Shown here: in pieces, positions 1-9,890 of the stretch
Position numbering within the stretch: the first letter of the stretch is position 1
Layout of the letters: each line of letters opens with the position of its first letter
NCBI RefSeq assembly: GCF_000967965.1
Contig: NZ_LACC01000012.1
Span: 62,662-126,661 of the forward strand
Origin: Pseudomonas fluorescens
GTDB taxonomy: Bacteria; Pseudomonadota; Gammaproteobacteria; Pseudomonadales; Pseudomonadaceae
Direction of reading: 5' to 3'
Length of the DNA stretch: 64,000 nucleotides
The notes under the pieces: model-generated
Database searches by the model: none
Seen by the model: only the letters and a program-made list of their open reading frames with translations
What the model was told of the DNA's origin: nothing
Program-made: the position numbers and the translations under genes

Positions 1-687
1 CGCAAGCACGGTAACCAGGGCATGGCCAATGCGCCGGTCACGTTCCGCTTCAAGGGCACTGCCGGTCAGAGCTTCGGCGTGTGGAACGCCGGTGGCCTGC
101 ACATGTACCTGGAAGGCGACGCCAACGACTACGTCGGCAAAGGCATGACCGGCGGCAAGCTGGTCATCGTTCCGCCGAAGGGCAGTGTCTACCGCACCCA
201 GGACAGTGCCATCATCGGCAACACCTGCCTGTACGGCGCCACTGGCGGCAAGCTGTTCGCCGCCGGCACCGCGGGCGAGCGTTTCGCCGTGCGTAACTCC
301 GGTGCCCACACCGTCGTGGAAGGCACTGGCGATCACTGCTGCGAGTACATGACCGGTGGTTTCGTCTGCGTCTTGGGCAAGACCGGTTACAACTTCGGCT
401 CTGGCATGACCGGCGGTTTCGCCTACGTGCTCGACCAGGACAACACCTTCGTTGACCGGGTCAACCACGAACTGGTGGAAATCCAGCGGATCAGCGGCGA
501 GGCGATGGAAGCCTACCGCAGCCACCTGCAACGCGTGCTGAACGAATACGTCGAGGAAACCGACAGCGAGTGGGGTCGTGAACTCGCCGAGAACCTCGAT
601 GATTACTTGCGTCGTTTCTGGCTAGTCAAACCTAAGGCGGCGAGCTTGAAATCTCTGCTCTCCAGTACTCGTGCGAATCCGCAGTAA
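1..687 (+). CDS. gltB: Glutamate synthase large subunit, C-terminal end (partial)
   Basis: The reading frame is open from base 1, so the gene starts upstream of the window. The visible ~228 residues are the GXGXG beta-helix domain of the NADPH-dependent GOGAT alpha subunit, with the repeated glycine-rich turns [17 protein letters not shown] and GSGMTGGFA. GltB takes glutamine and 2-oxoglutarate to two glutamates using electrons delivered by GltD, which follows 125 bases downstream on the same strand. The ending ([11 protein letters not shown] then a short variable tail) is normal for pseudomonad GltB. Only the end of the protein can be judged. Confidence 0.95.
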   Translation, partial: RKHGNQGMANAPVTFRFKGTAGQSFGVWNAGGLHMYLEGDANDYVGKGMTGGKLVIVPPKGSVYRTQDSAIIGNTCLYGATGGKLFAAGTAGERFAVRNSGAHTVVEGTGDHCCEYMTGGFVCVLGKTGYNFGSGMTGGFAYVLDQDNTFVDRVNHELVEIQRISGEAMEAYRSHLQRVLNEYVEETDSEWGRELAENLDDYLRRFWLVKPKAASLKSLLSSTRANPQ

Positions 688-692
688 CGACG

Positions 693-792
693 CAGCTGCA
701 AGCGGCAAGCTTCAAGCCGCAAGTTAACAGCAGTGCGCGTTGTGCCTGCCACCGTGATTGTCTTGCAGCTTGAAGCTTAGAGCTTGAAGCTG
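693..792. repeat. Intergenic palindromic repeats between gltB and gltD
   Basis: Bases 702-720 form a hairpin with GCGGC/GCCGC arms. Bases 766-792 contain two direct copies of AGCTTGAAGCT, themselves near-palindromic. This is the type of short repeat scattered between Pseudomonas genes. It lies inside the gltBD transcript, so it may affect relative expression or RNA stability of the two subunits; that is inference. Confidence 0.5.
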
Positions 793-800
793 TCGTGTAA

Positions 801-2231
<1,431 letters not shown>

Positions 2232-2261
2232 ACCCTGATTCTGAGCCGAATGCAGTAAAAA

Positions 2262-2351
2262 TGTGGGAGCGGGCTTGCTCGCGAAGAGGGAGTATCAGTC
2301 GACAGTTTTGTTGCCTGACACACCGCATTCGCGAGCAAGCCCGCTCCCACA
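2262..2351. repeat. REP pair (BIME-like inverted repeat)
   Basis: Two copies of a Pseudomonas REP unit face each other. TGTGGGAGCGGGCTTGCTCG at the left is the exact reverse complement of CGAGCAAGCCCGCTCCCACA at the right, with a ~40-base spacer. It lies between gltD and hemE and may end or stabilise the gltBD transcript. Confidence 0.85.
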
Positions 2352-2484
2352 GTTGTTTCGCGGTGTTGCTAAACTCTGTATTTCATTGCGACAAATTGAC
2401 CCGAAAGACAAAAGCCTCCGCTCTTGCCGTGCCTTTTGCGCCCGGCTCTGAGAAAATGCCCTCACTTTTTTTCCGGATGCCGAC

Positions 2485-3552
2485 ATGACTGCCCTGAAGA
2501 ACGACCGTTTCCTGCGCGCCCTGCTCAAGCAACCCGTAGACGTCACCCCCGTGTGGATGATGCGTCAGGCCGGTCGCTACCTGCCTGAATACCGCGCCAG
2601 CCGTGCCAAGGCCGGCGATTTCATGAGCCTGTGCATGAACCCGGCGTTCGCTTGCGAAGTCACGATGCAGCCGCTCGACCGCTATCCACAACTGGACGCG
2701 GCGATTCTCTTTTCCGACATCCTGACCATCCCCGATGCCATGGGTCAGGGTCTGTATTTCGAAACCGGCGAAGGTCCGCGCTTCAAGAAAGTCGTCAGCA
2801 CCCTGGCTGACATCGAAGCCCTGCCGATTCCTGATCCGCAAAAAGACCTGGGTTACGTGATGGACGCGGTCAGCACCATCCGCCGCGAACTGAACGGCCG
2901 TGTGCCGCTGATCGGCTTCTCCGGCAGCCCGTGGACCCTGGCGACCTACATGGTCGAAGGCGGTTCGTCGAAAGACTTCCGCAAGACCAAGGCCATGCTC
3001 TACGACAACCCACAAGCCATGCACCTGCTGCTGGATAAACTCGCGCAGTCGGTCACCAGCTACCTCAACGGCCAGATCATGGCCGGTGCCCAAGCGGTGC
3101 AGATCTTCGACACTTGGGGCGGCAACCTGTCGGCGGCGGCGTACCAGGAGTTCTCCCTGGCCTACATGAAGAAAATCGTCAGCGGTTTGATCCGCGAGCA
3201 TGAAGGCCGCAAGGTGCCGGTGATCCTGTTCACCAAGAACGGCGGCCTGTGGCTGGAAAGCATCGCCGACGCCGGTGCTGATGCACTGGGCCTGGACTGG
3301 ACCTGCGACATCGGTAATGCCCGCGTCCGTGTTGGCGACAAGGTCGCGCTGCAAGGCAACATGGACCCGACCGTGCTCTACGCCAAGCCGGAAGCGATTC
3401 GCGCGGAAGTCGGGCGCATCCTGGCCAGCTACGGCAAAGGCAGCGGCCACGTGTTCAACCTCGGCCATGGCATCACGCCGGAAGTCGATCCGGAACATGC
3501 CGGCGCGTTCCTGCGCGCGGTACATGAGCTGTCGGCGCAGTATCACGAATAG
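2485..3552 (+). CDS. hemE: Uroporphyrinogen decarboxylase
   Basis: HemE (355 residues) removes the four acetate carboxyls of uroporphyrinogen III to give coproporphyrinogen III in cytosolic heme synthesis. The N-terminal signature [16 protein letters not shown] carries the substrate-binding arginines. [12 protein letters not shown] holds the catalytic aspartate, and the glycine-rich [15 protein letters not shown] is at the C-terminus. Length and start match the family. It is a single gene with a terminator 20 bases after the stop. Confidence 0.97.
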   Translation: MTALKNDRFLRALLKQPVDVTPVWMMRQAGRYLPEYRASRAKAGDFMSLCMNPAFACEVTMQPLDRYPQLDAAILFSDILTIPDAMGQGLYFETGEGPRFKKVVSTLADIEALPIPDPQKDLGYVMDAVSTIRRELNGRVPLIGFSGSPWTLATYMVEGGSSKDFRKTKAMLYDNPQAMHLLLDKLAQSVTSYLNGQIMAGAQAVQIFDTWGGNLSAAAYQEFSLAYMKKIVSGLIREHEGRKVPVILFTKNGGLWLESIADAGADALGLDWTCDIGNARVRVGDKVALQGNMDPTVLYAKPEAIRAEVGRILASYGKGSGHVFNLGHGITPEVDPEHAGAFLRAVHELSAQYHE

Positions 3553-3572
3553 CGATTGTCCGTTTTCAAAAA

Positions 3573-3606
3573 GCCTGTCCCGCCTAGTGCCGGACAGGTT
3601 TTTTTA
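3573..3606 (+). terminator. Intrinsic terminator after hemE
   Basis: The stem CCTGTCC/GGACAGG has an 11-nt loop and is followed directly by a run of seven T. It starts about 20 bases after the hemE stop. Confidence 0.85.
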
Positions 3607-3790
3607 TGCCGATTAAAAGCTCAATCGATAAAGCATTACTAGCTGTAAGAATGTTTTCTTTCTTTGTCGGACCGAGGAATGGAGAGACTGTTCCTGCCTC
3701 GCGTGTTGATTACTCCTACATAGAACTTTCTTCCATCCCCGTAAGGTTTCAGGCTCTTGTCCGGCGTATCGCCGAACAGTCACGAAGCGA

Positions 3791-3819
3791 ACAGGGGTGC
3801 CCACAAGGCGCCCTGTTTT
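3791..3819 (+). promoter_or_regulatory. Hairpin with T-tract in the LPMO leader
   Basis: ACAGGG and CCCTGT bracket an inner GCC/GGC pair with loop CACAA. TTTTC follows, and the LPMO start codon is about 23 bases further on. It resembles a terminator but sits between the probable promoter and the gene, so it could be an attenuator, a stabilising 5' hairpin, or the end of a short upstream transcript. The stretch 3607-3790 shows no convincing gene. Confidence 0.4.
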
Positions 3820-3842
3820 CGATAAGCAGTCTGGAATACATC

Positions 3843-5309
3843 ATGAAAATTACATTTGATAAAAGAAGTGCTTTAACGGCCTGCACTTCATCGATGATCC
3901 TGTTATCGGCAATGCTGGCCTCTCAAACCGTTTCCGCCCATGGCTATCTGGAAGTGCCGCCTTCGCGCGCGTTGGCTTGCCAGAAAGGCTTGAACACCAA
4001 CTGCGGTGGCGCCCAGTACGAGCCGCAGAGTGTCGGTGAAACCTTCAAAGGCTTTCCGGCAGGCGTCGGCAGTGCTCCCTTGCAGGGGCCGGTCGATGGC
4101 AAGATCGCCAGTGGTGGTCACGCGCTGTTCTCTGCCATGGATGCACAGTCCGCCACCCGTTGGCACCTGACTGAAATCAAGGACCGCAACATCGATTTCA
4201 AGTGGCATTACACAGCGGTTCACCCGGCCACCAAGCACGAGTATTTCATCACCCGCAACGGCTGGAATCCGAACGAATCGCTCAAACGCACCACCTTTGA
4301 AAGCACGCCGTTCTGCACCATCAACGGCGACAACAAGCGTCCGGAGTCCAGCGACAAGCACAACTGCAACATTCCGGCAGACAAGTCTGGCCATCACGTC
4401 GTCCTGGCCATCTGGACCGTGGGCGATACCGATGCCGCGTTTTACAACGCTGCGGATCTGAACATCCTGGCGGAGCCTGAGCTGCCTGGCGGCTGGTCCT
4501 CCGTAGGCAGCATTGCGCCTTCGACGGCGCTGCTGGTGGGCGACAAGGTCAAGGCCCGGGCGTTCACCGCCAATGGCGAGAGCCCGGACTACAGTGTCGA
4601 AATCAGCATCGATAACGCTGAAGACGGCACGGCGCAAAACTGGTCGTTCAAGCTGGCCGAAAAAATCAACCAGACCCACAGCCTTGTTCGTGCCGGTATC
4701 CGCGACGAGAGTGGTAATGTCGAGCCGGTCAAAGGCACCAACAGCCTCTACGCACAAAAAGAAAGCGGGGTAGTCCGCTACGAAGTGCAACTGGACATGA
4801 AGGAGGACACCGCTGCGCGCATGGCGGTGGCCTCGCAGCAAGCCGAATACGTCCTGGATAAAGGCCGGGCGAAGGTCGAGTTCAGCATGATCGCGAACCG
4901 TGCGATGAACGTCGAAGCCACCTTGCTCGACCAGAGCAACAAACCGGTAGGCACCACCTCTACACAAGTGGCCAGTGGCTCCACCTCGCTGTCCATGGAT
5001 GTGCGCAGCAACCCCGGCGCACACACTCTGACCCTGGTCGGCACTACCCTGGATGGCCGTACGACCCGTCAGGACACCCAGACCACCCAACTGACCGGTG
5101 AGGGTGCCGGCATCGAATACGACTTCGTGTTCCCTGAAGGCCTCAGCGACTACAAAGCCGGCACCAAGGTGCTGCATCCGAAGACCAACGAAGTCTTTGA
5201 GTGCAAGCCGCTCCAAGAGTCGGGTTACTGCAAGCAGTACAGCCCCTCCGCCAACGGTTATGAACCGGGTGTCGGTGCTCACTGGCACATGGCGTGGAAC
5301 AAGTTGTAA
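3843..5309 (+). CDS. gbpA: Secreted chitin-active LPMO, GbpA-type (AA10, CBM73)
   Basis: Copper-dependent lytic polysaccharide monooxygenase, 488 residues. ATG 3843 is chosen because it opens a normal signal peptide (LTACTSSMILLSAMLAS) ending at VSA, leaving mature HGYLEVPPSRA; in AA10 enzymes the free N-terminal histidine is half of the copper brace. The in-frame upstream extension to 3606 would bury this signal. AA10 spans roughly residues 33-205, with FKWHYTAVHPATKHEYF and the terminal domain pattern typical of GbpA. GbpA-like middle domains follow, and the last ~60 residues (YKAGTKVLHPKTNEVFECKP to HWHMAWNKL) look like a CBM73 chitin-binding module. The T2SS operon starts about 630 bases downstream, which suggests its export route. 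Confidence 0.93.
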   Translation: MKITFDKRSALTACTSSMILLSAMLASQTVSAHGYLEVPPSRALACQKGLNTNCGGAQYEPQSVGETFKGFPAGVGSAPLQGPVDGKIASGGHALFSAMDAQSATRWHLTEIKDRNIDFKWHYTAVHPATKHEYFITRNGWNPNESLKRTTFESTPFCTINGDNKRPESSDKHNCNIPADKSGHHVVLAIWTVGDTDAAFYNAADLNILAEPELPGGWSSVGSIAPSTALLVGDKVKARAFTANGESPDYSVEISIDNAEDGTAQNWSFKLAEKINQTHSLVRAGIRDESGNVEPVKGTNSLYAQKESGVVRYEVQLDMKEDTAARMAVASQQAEYVLDKGRAKVEFSMIANRAMNVEATLLDQSNKPVGTTSTQVASGSTSLSMDVRSNPGAHTLTLVGTTLDGRTTRQDTQTTQLTGEGAGIEYDFVFPEGLSDYKAGTKVLHPKTNEVFECKPLQESGYCKQYSPSANGYEPGVGAHWHMAWNKL

Positions 5310-5327
5310 GTCCCCCTCGTAGCACTT

Positions 5328-5352
5328 CAGGCGATCGGTAGCCGATCGCCTG
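5328..5352 (+). terminator. Hairpin after LPMO gene
   Basis: Perfect 11-bp arms CAGGCGATCGG/CCGATCGCCTG enclose a TAG loop, 18 bases after the LPMO stop. The following sequence has only a weak T-tract (AAGCTTTATTCC), so termination may be partial or the hairpin may protect the 3' end. Confidence 0.6.
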
Positions 5353-5386
5353 AAGCTTTATTCCCTTGATGTTGATCGAGTTGAAA

Positions 5387-5935
5387 ATGACGGTTTCGGG
5401 TTATTCCAGACAGCGCGTGCTGCTGCATTGGTTGTCTGCGGCGGTGATCCTGTGGACCTTGCTGTCTGGTTTTCTTGTGGCCGGTTTCGAGGTGTCTGCG
5501 CACACCAAAGAGTCGGTTGCGTTCTTCAATGTTTCGCTGACGACAGTGTTCATACCGTTTTACCTGTGGCGCCTGTTTCTGTTTTTCACTCATACCCGTT
5601 TTTCGGGCATGCGGTCGTTGTCGCTTGTCGAGGTGCTCGCACTGTTCGTGCACTCATCGATTTACCTCATCGTCGGTGCCGTTCTGCTGACTGGCGTGTT
5701 GATGATGGATCGCCCGATCAATGTATTCGGGGTTATCGAGATCGCTCAGCCGTTAAGCGATCCACGACTGATCGAATTGTTCGTCAAGGTCCACACGTGG
5801 GCGTGTGTGGTGTTGTCGCTGCTGCTGGCCGTCCACATCGGCGCCGTTATCGTGCATGAGGCCTGCAACCACCGGGTGCTGCGACGTATGTCTTTGCGCC
5901 TGTGCGGCAAGCCTGGGCCCGGGCGACTTGAGTGA
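5387..5935 (+). CDS. Cytochrome b561-family membrane protein
   Basis: Small four-helix membrane protein (about 182 residues) of the bacterial cytochrome b561/CybB type, which carries two b hemes and moves electrons between quinol and other partners. Four histidines sit in or next to hydrophobic segments (LLHWLSA, FVHSSIYL, KVHTWACVV, AVHIGAVI), the expected bis-His heme pattern. The start could also be ATG 5369; neither has a strong ribosome site. It lies between the LPMO gene and gspC, whose start is 4 bases after this stop, so it is probably co-transcribed with the gsp operon. A role in supplying electrons to the LPMO is speculation. Confidence 0.75.
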   Translation: MTVSGYSRQRVLLHWLSAAVILWTLLSGFLVAGFEVSAHTKESVAFFNVSLTTVFIPFYLWRLFLFFTHTRFSGMRSLSLVEVLALFVHSSIYLIVGAVLLTGVLMMDRPINVFGVIEIAQPLSDPRLIELFVKVHTWACVVLSLLLAVHIGAVIVHEACNHRVLRRMSLRLCGKPGPGRLE

Positions 5936-5939
5936 GGCC

Positions 5940-6482
5940 ATGGTGATGTTTTCGCGCGAGCGCTTGACCGGACTGGCCTTGCTCCTGGGCAAGGCGAGCC
6001 TGTTGGTCGTGCCGTTGGTCTACGGGGCATTCCTGGGCTGGCAGGAGTGGCGCTATCGCGAACAGTTGGTGTTGCCAGCACCGCTCGCGGCCTCGCGAGC
6101 CGCTCCCGCACCCCCTCAAGCGCTCGACGCAACGGCGGTTGCAACGGTGCTCGGTCTGACCACGGGTGCCGAATTGCTGCCGAGCGCGGAACCGCTGACC
6201 TTGAAGGCAAGCTTCGTCGTCACCCACGGCTTGTCCCGGGTGCTGCTGGCGGACTCGCAAGGCGCGCGCATCTACCAGGTCGGCGAGCGCTTGCCCGGTG
6301 GCAGCGTCTTGCGTCGCGTCGAGCCCGATCACGCGGTGTTGTGGAGCAAGGGCCGAGAGGAACTGTTGACGCTCCAGCCTCCCGTCACGGGTTTTCTGCA
6401 ACGGCTCGACCCCCACGGCAAGCCACAAGTGCCCAGTATTTCTCCGCGTTTTTTTAGCCCGCTTGCCGGGTCGACAGAGTGA
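5940..6482 (+). CDS. gspC: Type II secretion protein GspC
   Basis: Inner-membrane linker of the T2SS (180 residues) that joins the inner-membrane platform to the secretin. One N-terminal membrane helix (LLLGKASLLVVPLVYGAFLGW) is followed by a proline/alanine-rich linker. The periplasmic HR domain begins near ATAVATVLGL and continues with LVVTHGLSRVLLADSQG-like strands. No PDZ domain is visible, so this is the short form. ATG 5940 follows the b561 stop by four bases; an upstream in-frame extension would overlap b561 and is not credible. It overlaps gspD by GTGA. Confidence 0.85.
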   Translation: MVMFSRERLTGLALLLGKASLLVVPLVYGAFLGWQEWRYREQLVLPAPLAASRAAPAPPQALDATAVATVLGLTTGAELLPSAEPLTLKASFVVTHGLSRVLLADSQGARIYQVGERLPGGSVLRRVEPDHAVLWSKGREELLTLQPPVTGFLQRLDPHGKPQVPSISPRFFSPLAGSTE

Positions 6483-8410
6483 TCAAGTTCATGAATAGCT
6501 TTCTCGGTGCGCAAGCACTGCGACCGGTGATTTTTTTCGTCGCCATGGTGGTAACGCTTTCCCATGGCGCGCTTCAGGCCGAGGAAGAAAAGTGGCAACT
6601 GGCGATGAACAACGCAGAGCTGCGCGACATCGTCGAAGAGATCTCCAACATTCTGGGGACCACCGTAGTGCTGGACCCCAAAGTCTCCGGTCGAGTCACG
6701 GTCATGTCCCGGCAGGCCCTCGATCGTGAAGGGGTGCGCCGGTTGTTCTATTCGGTGCTCGATGCCCACAACTTCACGGTGATCGATGAGGGCGACCGGA
6801 TCCTCATCACCCCCGTCGCCGAGGCCAAGACCCGTGCCGGCCAGGGCACGGTCAAAACCACCACGGCGTCGCAGTTCGTGACCGAAGTCATCGGCTTGAA
6901 CACCGGTAGCGCCACTGATATTGCCGGGTTGGTGCGGCCATTGGTCTCTGCCAATGGTTATGTCGGCCCTTCGGTGTCGGCCAACGCGTTGGTGCTGACC
7001 GATACGGCTGCCAATGTGAAGCGCATCGCCCGGGTGATCCGCGAACTGGACTCCGGTCAGAACAACCTGTACGCGGTGGTCCAGCTCAAGCATGCCCTGG
7101 CGGGCGATGTCGCGCCGGTGATCGAGGCCTCCATGGGCAAGCGCAATGCCGATTCAGCGATACAGGTACTGGCCGACACCAGGACCAATCGCCTGATTTT
7201 CATTGGCCCGCCGGTCGTTCGCCAGCGCCTGATCGAGCTGGCCCGAGGTCTGGATACGCCGGCCACCACGACCCTCGACAATGCCCGGGTGATTCGCCTG
7301 CGTCACAGCGATGCCAAGCAGTTGGCCGAGATTCTTGAGTCGATGGGGCAGGGCAGAAAACAGGTGGCCACCGTCGGCAGCGCCAAAGATTCATCTGGTG
7401 GTGCAGCCTTCATGATCAAGGCCGATGAAAGCCAGAACGCGCTGGTGCTGATTGCCGAACCAGCCCAGGTACGGACCATCGAAAACATCGTGCGTCAGCT
7501 GGACCAGCCACGGGCTCAGGTGTTGATCCATGCCGCCATCGTCGAAATCTCCGGCGACATCGCCGAGGCCGTTGGTGTGCAGTGGAACCTCAACACAGGC
7601 AACGCCAAGGGCTTCATCAACTTTCCCGGCACCGACATTCCGATCGTCGGTGGGCTGAAGTTCGACGAGAAGAGATCAGCGCCAGAAGGGGCGATCCTGC
7701 AACTGGGCGGTGACCGCTTCGGTGCGCTGGTTTCGGCGCTGGCCAGCAACACCCACAGCAACCTGCTGTCCACGCCGAGCCTGTTGACCCTGGACAATCA
7801 GGAAGCCGAGATCATCGTCGGCCAGAACGTGCCGTTCAAGACCGGTTCCTACGCCACCAACAGCAACGGTGCGGAGAATCCGTTCACCACCGTCGAGCGC
7901 AAGGACGTTGGCATCAGCCTGAAGATCAAGCCTTACATCAACGAAGGCTCGACGTTGCGCCTGGAGGTCGAGCAGGAAGTGTCGGACATCGCACCGTCGG
8001 TATCGGGCATCGACTCCTCGGACCTGATCACCAACAAGCGAGCGCTCAAGAGCACCATCCTCGCCGACGATGGCGAAATCATCGTGATCGGCGGCCTGAT
8101 CAGGGACAGCGTGCGTACCCAGAAAAGCGGCGTGCCGCTGCTGCGAGACATTCCCTACCTCGGCGCGTTGTTCCGCTGGAGCCGCGACACCCAGACCAAA
8201 AGCAACCTGATGGTGTTCTTGCGCCCGACCATCGTGCGCAGCAAGGAAGACCTGTCCCAGGTCAGCCAGCAGCGGTACAACGCGCTGCGTGACTTGAGCA
8301 AATCAGGGGCGGGGGAAAACAACTCGCTGTTGCTGCCATCCGAGGCGCGCGGGTTGTTCGAGTCGGCCAGCGACGCGCCAGTATTCGATTTGCGCGGCAA
8401 GGCGCAGTGA
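6479..8410 (+). CDS. gspD: Type II secretion outer-membrane secretin GspD
   Basis: Secretin (643 residues) forming the outer-membrane exit channel. GTG 6479 overlaps the gspC stop; an ATG lies four codons later. The signal peptide ends near HGALQA. The N0 domain follows (KWQLAMNNAELRDIVEEIS), then the repeated N1-N3 ring domains (VIGLNTGSATDIAGLVRPL, VVQLKHALAGDVAPVIEA, VIRLRHSDAKQLAEIL). The C-terminal secretin core includes LLSTPSLLTLDNQEAEIIVGQ, VERKDVGISLKIKPYI and VPLLRDIPYLGALFR. No lipobox for self-piloting is seen and no pilotin gene is adjacent. Confidence 0.97.
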   Translation: MIKFMNSFLGAQALRPVIFFVAMVVTLSHGALQAEEEKWQLAMNNAELRDIVEEISNILGTTVVLDPKVSGRVTVMSRQALDREGVRRLFYSVLDAHNFTVIDEGDRILITPVAEAKTRAGQGTVKTTTASQFVTEVIGLNTGSATDIAGLVRPLVSANGYVGPSVSANALVLTDTAANVKRIARVIRELDSGQNNLYAVVQLKHALAGDVAPVIEASMGKRNADSAIQVLADTRTNRLIFIGPPVVRQRLIELARGLDTPATTTLDNARVIRLRHSDAKQLAEILESMGQGRKQVATVGSAKDSSGGAAFMIKADESQNALVLIAEPAQVRTIENIVRQLDQPRAQVLIHAAIVEISGDIAEAVGVQWNLNTGNAKGFINFPGTDIPIVGGLKFDEKRSAPEGAILQLGGDRFGALVSALASNTHSNLLSTPSLLTLDNQEAEIIVGQNVPFKTGSYATNSNGAENPFTTVERKDVGISLKIKPYINEGSTLRLEVEQEVSDIAPSVSGIDSSDLITNKRALKSTILADDGEIIVIGGLIRDSVRTQKSGVPLLRDIPYLGALFRWSRDTQTKSNLMVFLRPTIVRSKEDLSQVSQQRYNALRDLSKSGAGENNSLLLPSEARGLFESASDAPVFDLRGKAQ

Positions 8411-8414
8411 ACCC

Positions 8415-9887
8415 ATGAGCGAACTCTGCGAGCAACTGCCCTTCGGCTTCGCCCGGCGTTTTGGTGTGTTGCTGGAGCATGACGGCGACGACTTGCGTCT
8501 TGCCCTGCGCAGTGATGCGCCGCTCACCGCATTGGCGGAAGCGCGCCGGGTGTGCGGGCGGGCATTGCCGTTTCAAATCGTCGGGGCCGATGAGTACGCC
8601 TCGCGCCTGGCGGCGGCCTATCGCGAGGGGCACAGTGCGATGGAGCAAGTTGCCCAAGGGCTGGACGAAGAACTGGACTTGCTCAGCCTGGTCGATCAGG
8701 TCCCGCAAACCGCCGACCTGCTGGAGCAACAGGGCGACGCGCCGATCATTCGCCTGATCAACGCGCTGCTCGGTGAAGCGGTGCGTGAGCATGCCTCGGA
8801 TGTGCACCTGGAAACCTTCGAGCAGTACCTGTCGGTGCGTATGCGAGTGGATGGCCAACTGCGTGAAATGCTCAGGCCCAAGCGCGAACTGGCGACCCTG
8901 CTGGTGTCGCGGATCAAGGTCATGGCGCGCCTGGACATCGCGGAAAAACGCGTGCCCCAGGATGGGCGAATGGCCTTGCGCCTGGCCGGGCATGAAGTCG
9001 ATGTGCGGGTTTCGACGCTGCCTTCGGCCCATGGCGAACGGGTGGTGCTGCGCTTGCTCGACAAGCAGGCCGGGCGGCTGGATTTGCATCGGCTGGGCAT
9101 GCCGGACGATACCCTCGCGGCCCTGCGTCATCTGTTGGGCAAGCCCCACGGCATTCTGCTAGTGACCGGGCCGACCGGTTCCGGCAAGACTACCAGCCTG
9201 TACGCCGCGCTGAGCAGCCTGAATGACCAGACCCGCAACATTCTCACGGTCGAAGACCCGATCGAATATCACCTGCCGGGTGTCGGCCAGATGCCAGTCA
9301 ATCCGAAGGTCGACATGACCTTCGCCCGGGGCCTGCGGGCGATTTTGCGCCAGGATCCGGACGTAGTGATGGTTGGCGAAATCCGTGACCGCGAAACCGC
9401 TGAGATCGCTGTCCAGGCGTCCTTGACCGGGCATCTGGTGCTTTCGACCCTGCACACCAACAGTGCGGTCGGAGCGGTCACACGGCTGGTAGACATGGGC
9501 GTCGATGCCTATCTGCTGGCGTCCTCGCTGGTGGGCATTCTGGCCCAGCGTCTGCTGCGCACCTTGTGCCCCCATTGCAAGGTTGCGTACCTCGCCGATG
9601 CGGCGGCCTGCCAGCGCCTGGGGCTCGACACGAGCACGCCGCACACCCTGTTCAAGGCCTCGGGCTGTGAACAGTGCCAGCACGGCTATCGCGGACGTAT
9701 CGGCATTTACGAACTGATCAGCGTAACACCCGCAGTCTCGGCGCTGATCCATCAGGGCGCCAGTGAGCAAATCCTCGTCGACGAAACGCGCAAGGTCTCG
9801 CGCAGCCTGTTCCTGGACGGGCGCCAGCGAGTGCTGGAAGGATTGACCAGCCTCGATGAGTTGCTGCGTGTGACCCAGGAGAACTGA
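8415..9887 (+). CDS. gspE: Type II secretion ATPase GspE
   Basis: Cytoplasmic hexameric ATPase (490 residues) that drives pseudopilus assembly. Walker A is VTGPTGSGKTTSLYA, the Asp box region LTVEDPIEYHLPGVGQ, Walker B RAILRQDPDVVMVGEIRD, and the His box GHLVLSTLHTNSAVGA. A tetracysteine zinc motif follows (LCPHC, then CEQCQHGYRGRIGIYE). The N-terminal domain, which docks on GspL, is ordinary. The start lies 4 bases after gspD. Confidence 0.97.
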   Translation: MSELCEQLPFGFARRFGVLLEHDGDDLRLALRSDAPLTALAEARRVCGRALPFQIVGADEYASRLAAAYREGHSAMEQVAQGLDEELDLLSLVDQVPQTADLLEQQGDAPIIRLINALLGEAVREHASDVHLETFEQYLSVRMRVDGQLREMLRPKRELATLLVSRIKVMARLDIAEKRVPQDGRMALRLAGHEVDVRVSTLPSAHGERVVLRLLDKQAGRLDLHRLGMPDDTLAALRHLLGKPHGILLVTGPTGSGKTTSLYAALSSLNDQTRNILTVEDPIEYHLPGVGQMPVNPKVDMTFARGLRAILRQDPDVVMVGEIRDRETAEIAVQASLTGHLVLSTLHTNSAVGAVTRLVDMGVDAYLLASSLVGILAQRLLRTLCPHCKVAYLADAAACQRLGLDTSTPHTLFKASGCEQCQHGYRGRIGIYELISVTPAVSALIHQGASEQILVDETRKVSRSLFLDGRQRVLEGLTSLDELLRVTQEN

Positions 9888-9890
9888 CCA

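Noticed and set aside
2262..2351. CRISPR-like repeats
   Set aside because: The repeated palindromes here and elsewhere are REP pairs: isolated, inverted and without regular spacers.
3606..3842. In-frame N-terminal extension of the LPMO gene
   Set aside because: It overlaps the hemE terminator region, lacks a ribosome site, and would place about 79 residues before the signal peptide, so the N-terminal copper histidine could not form.
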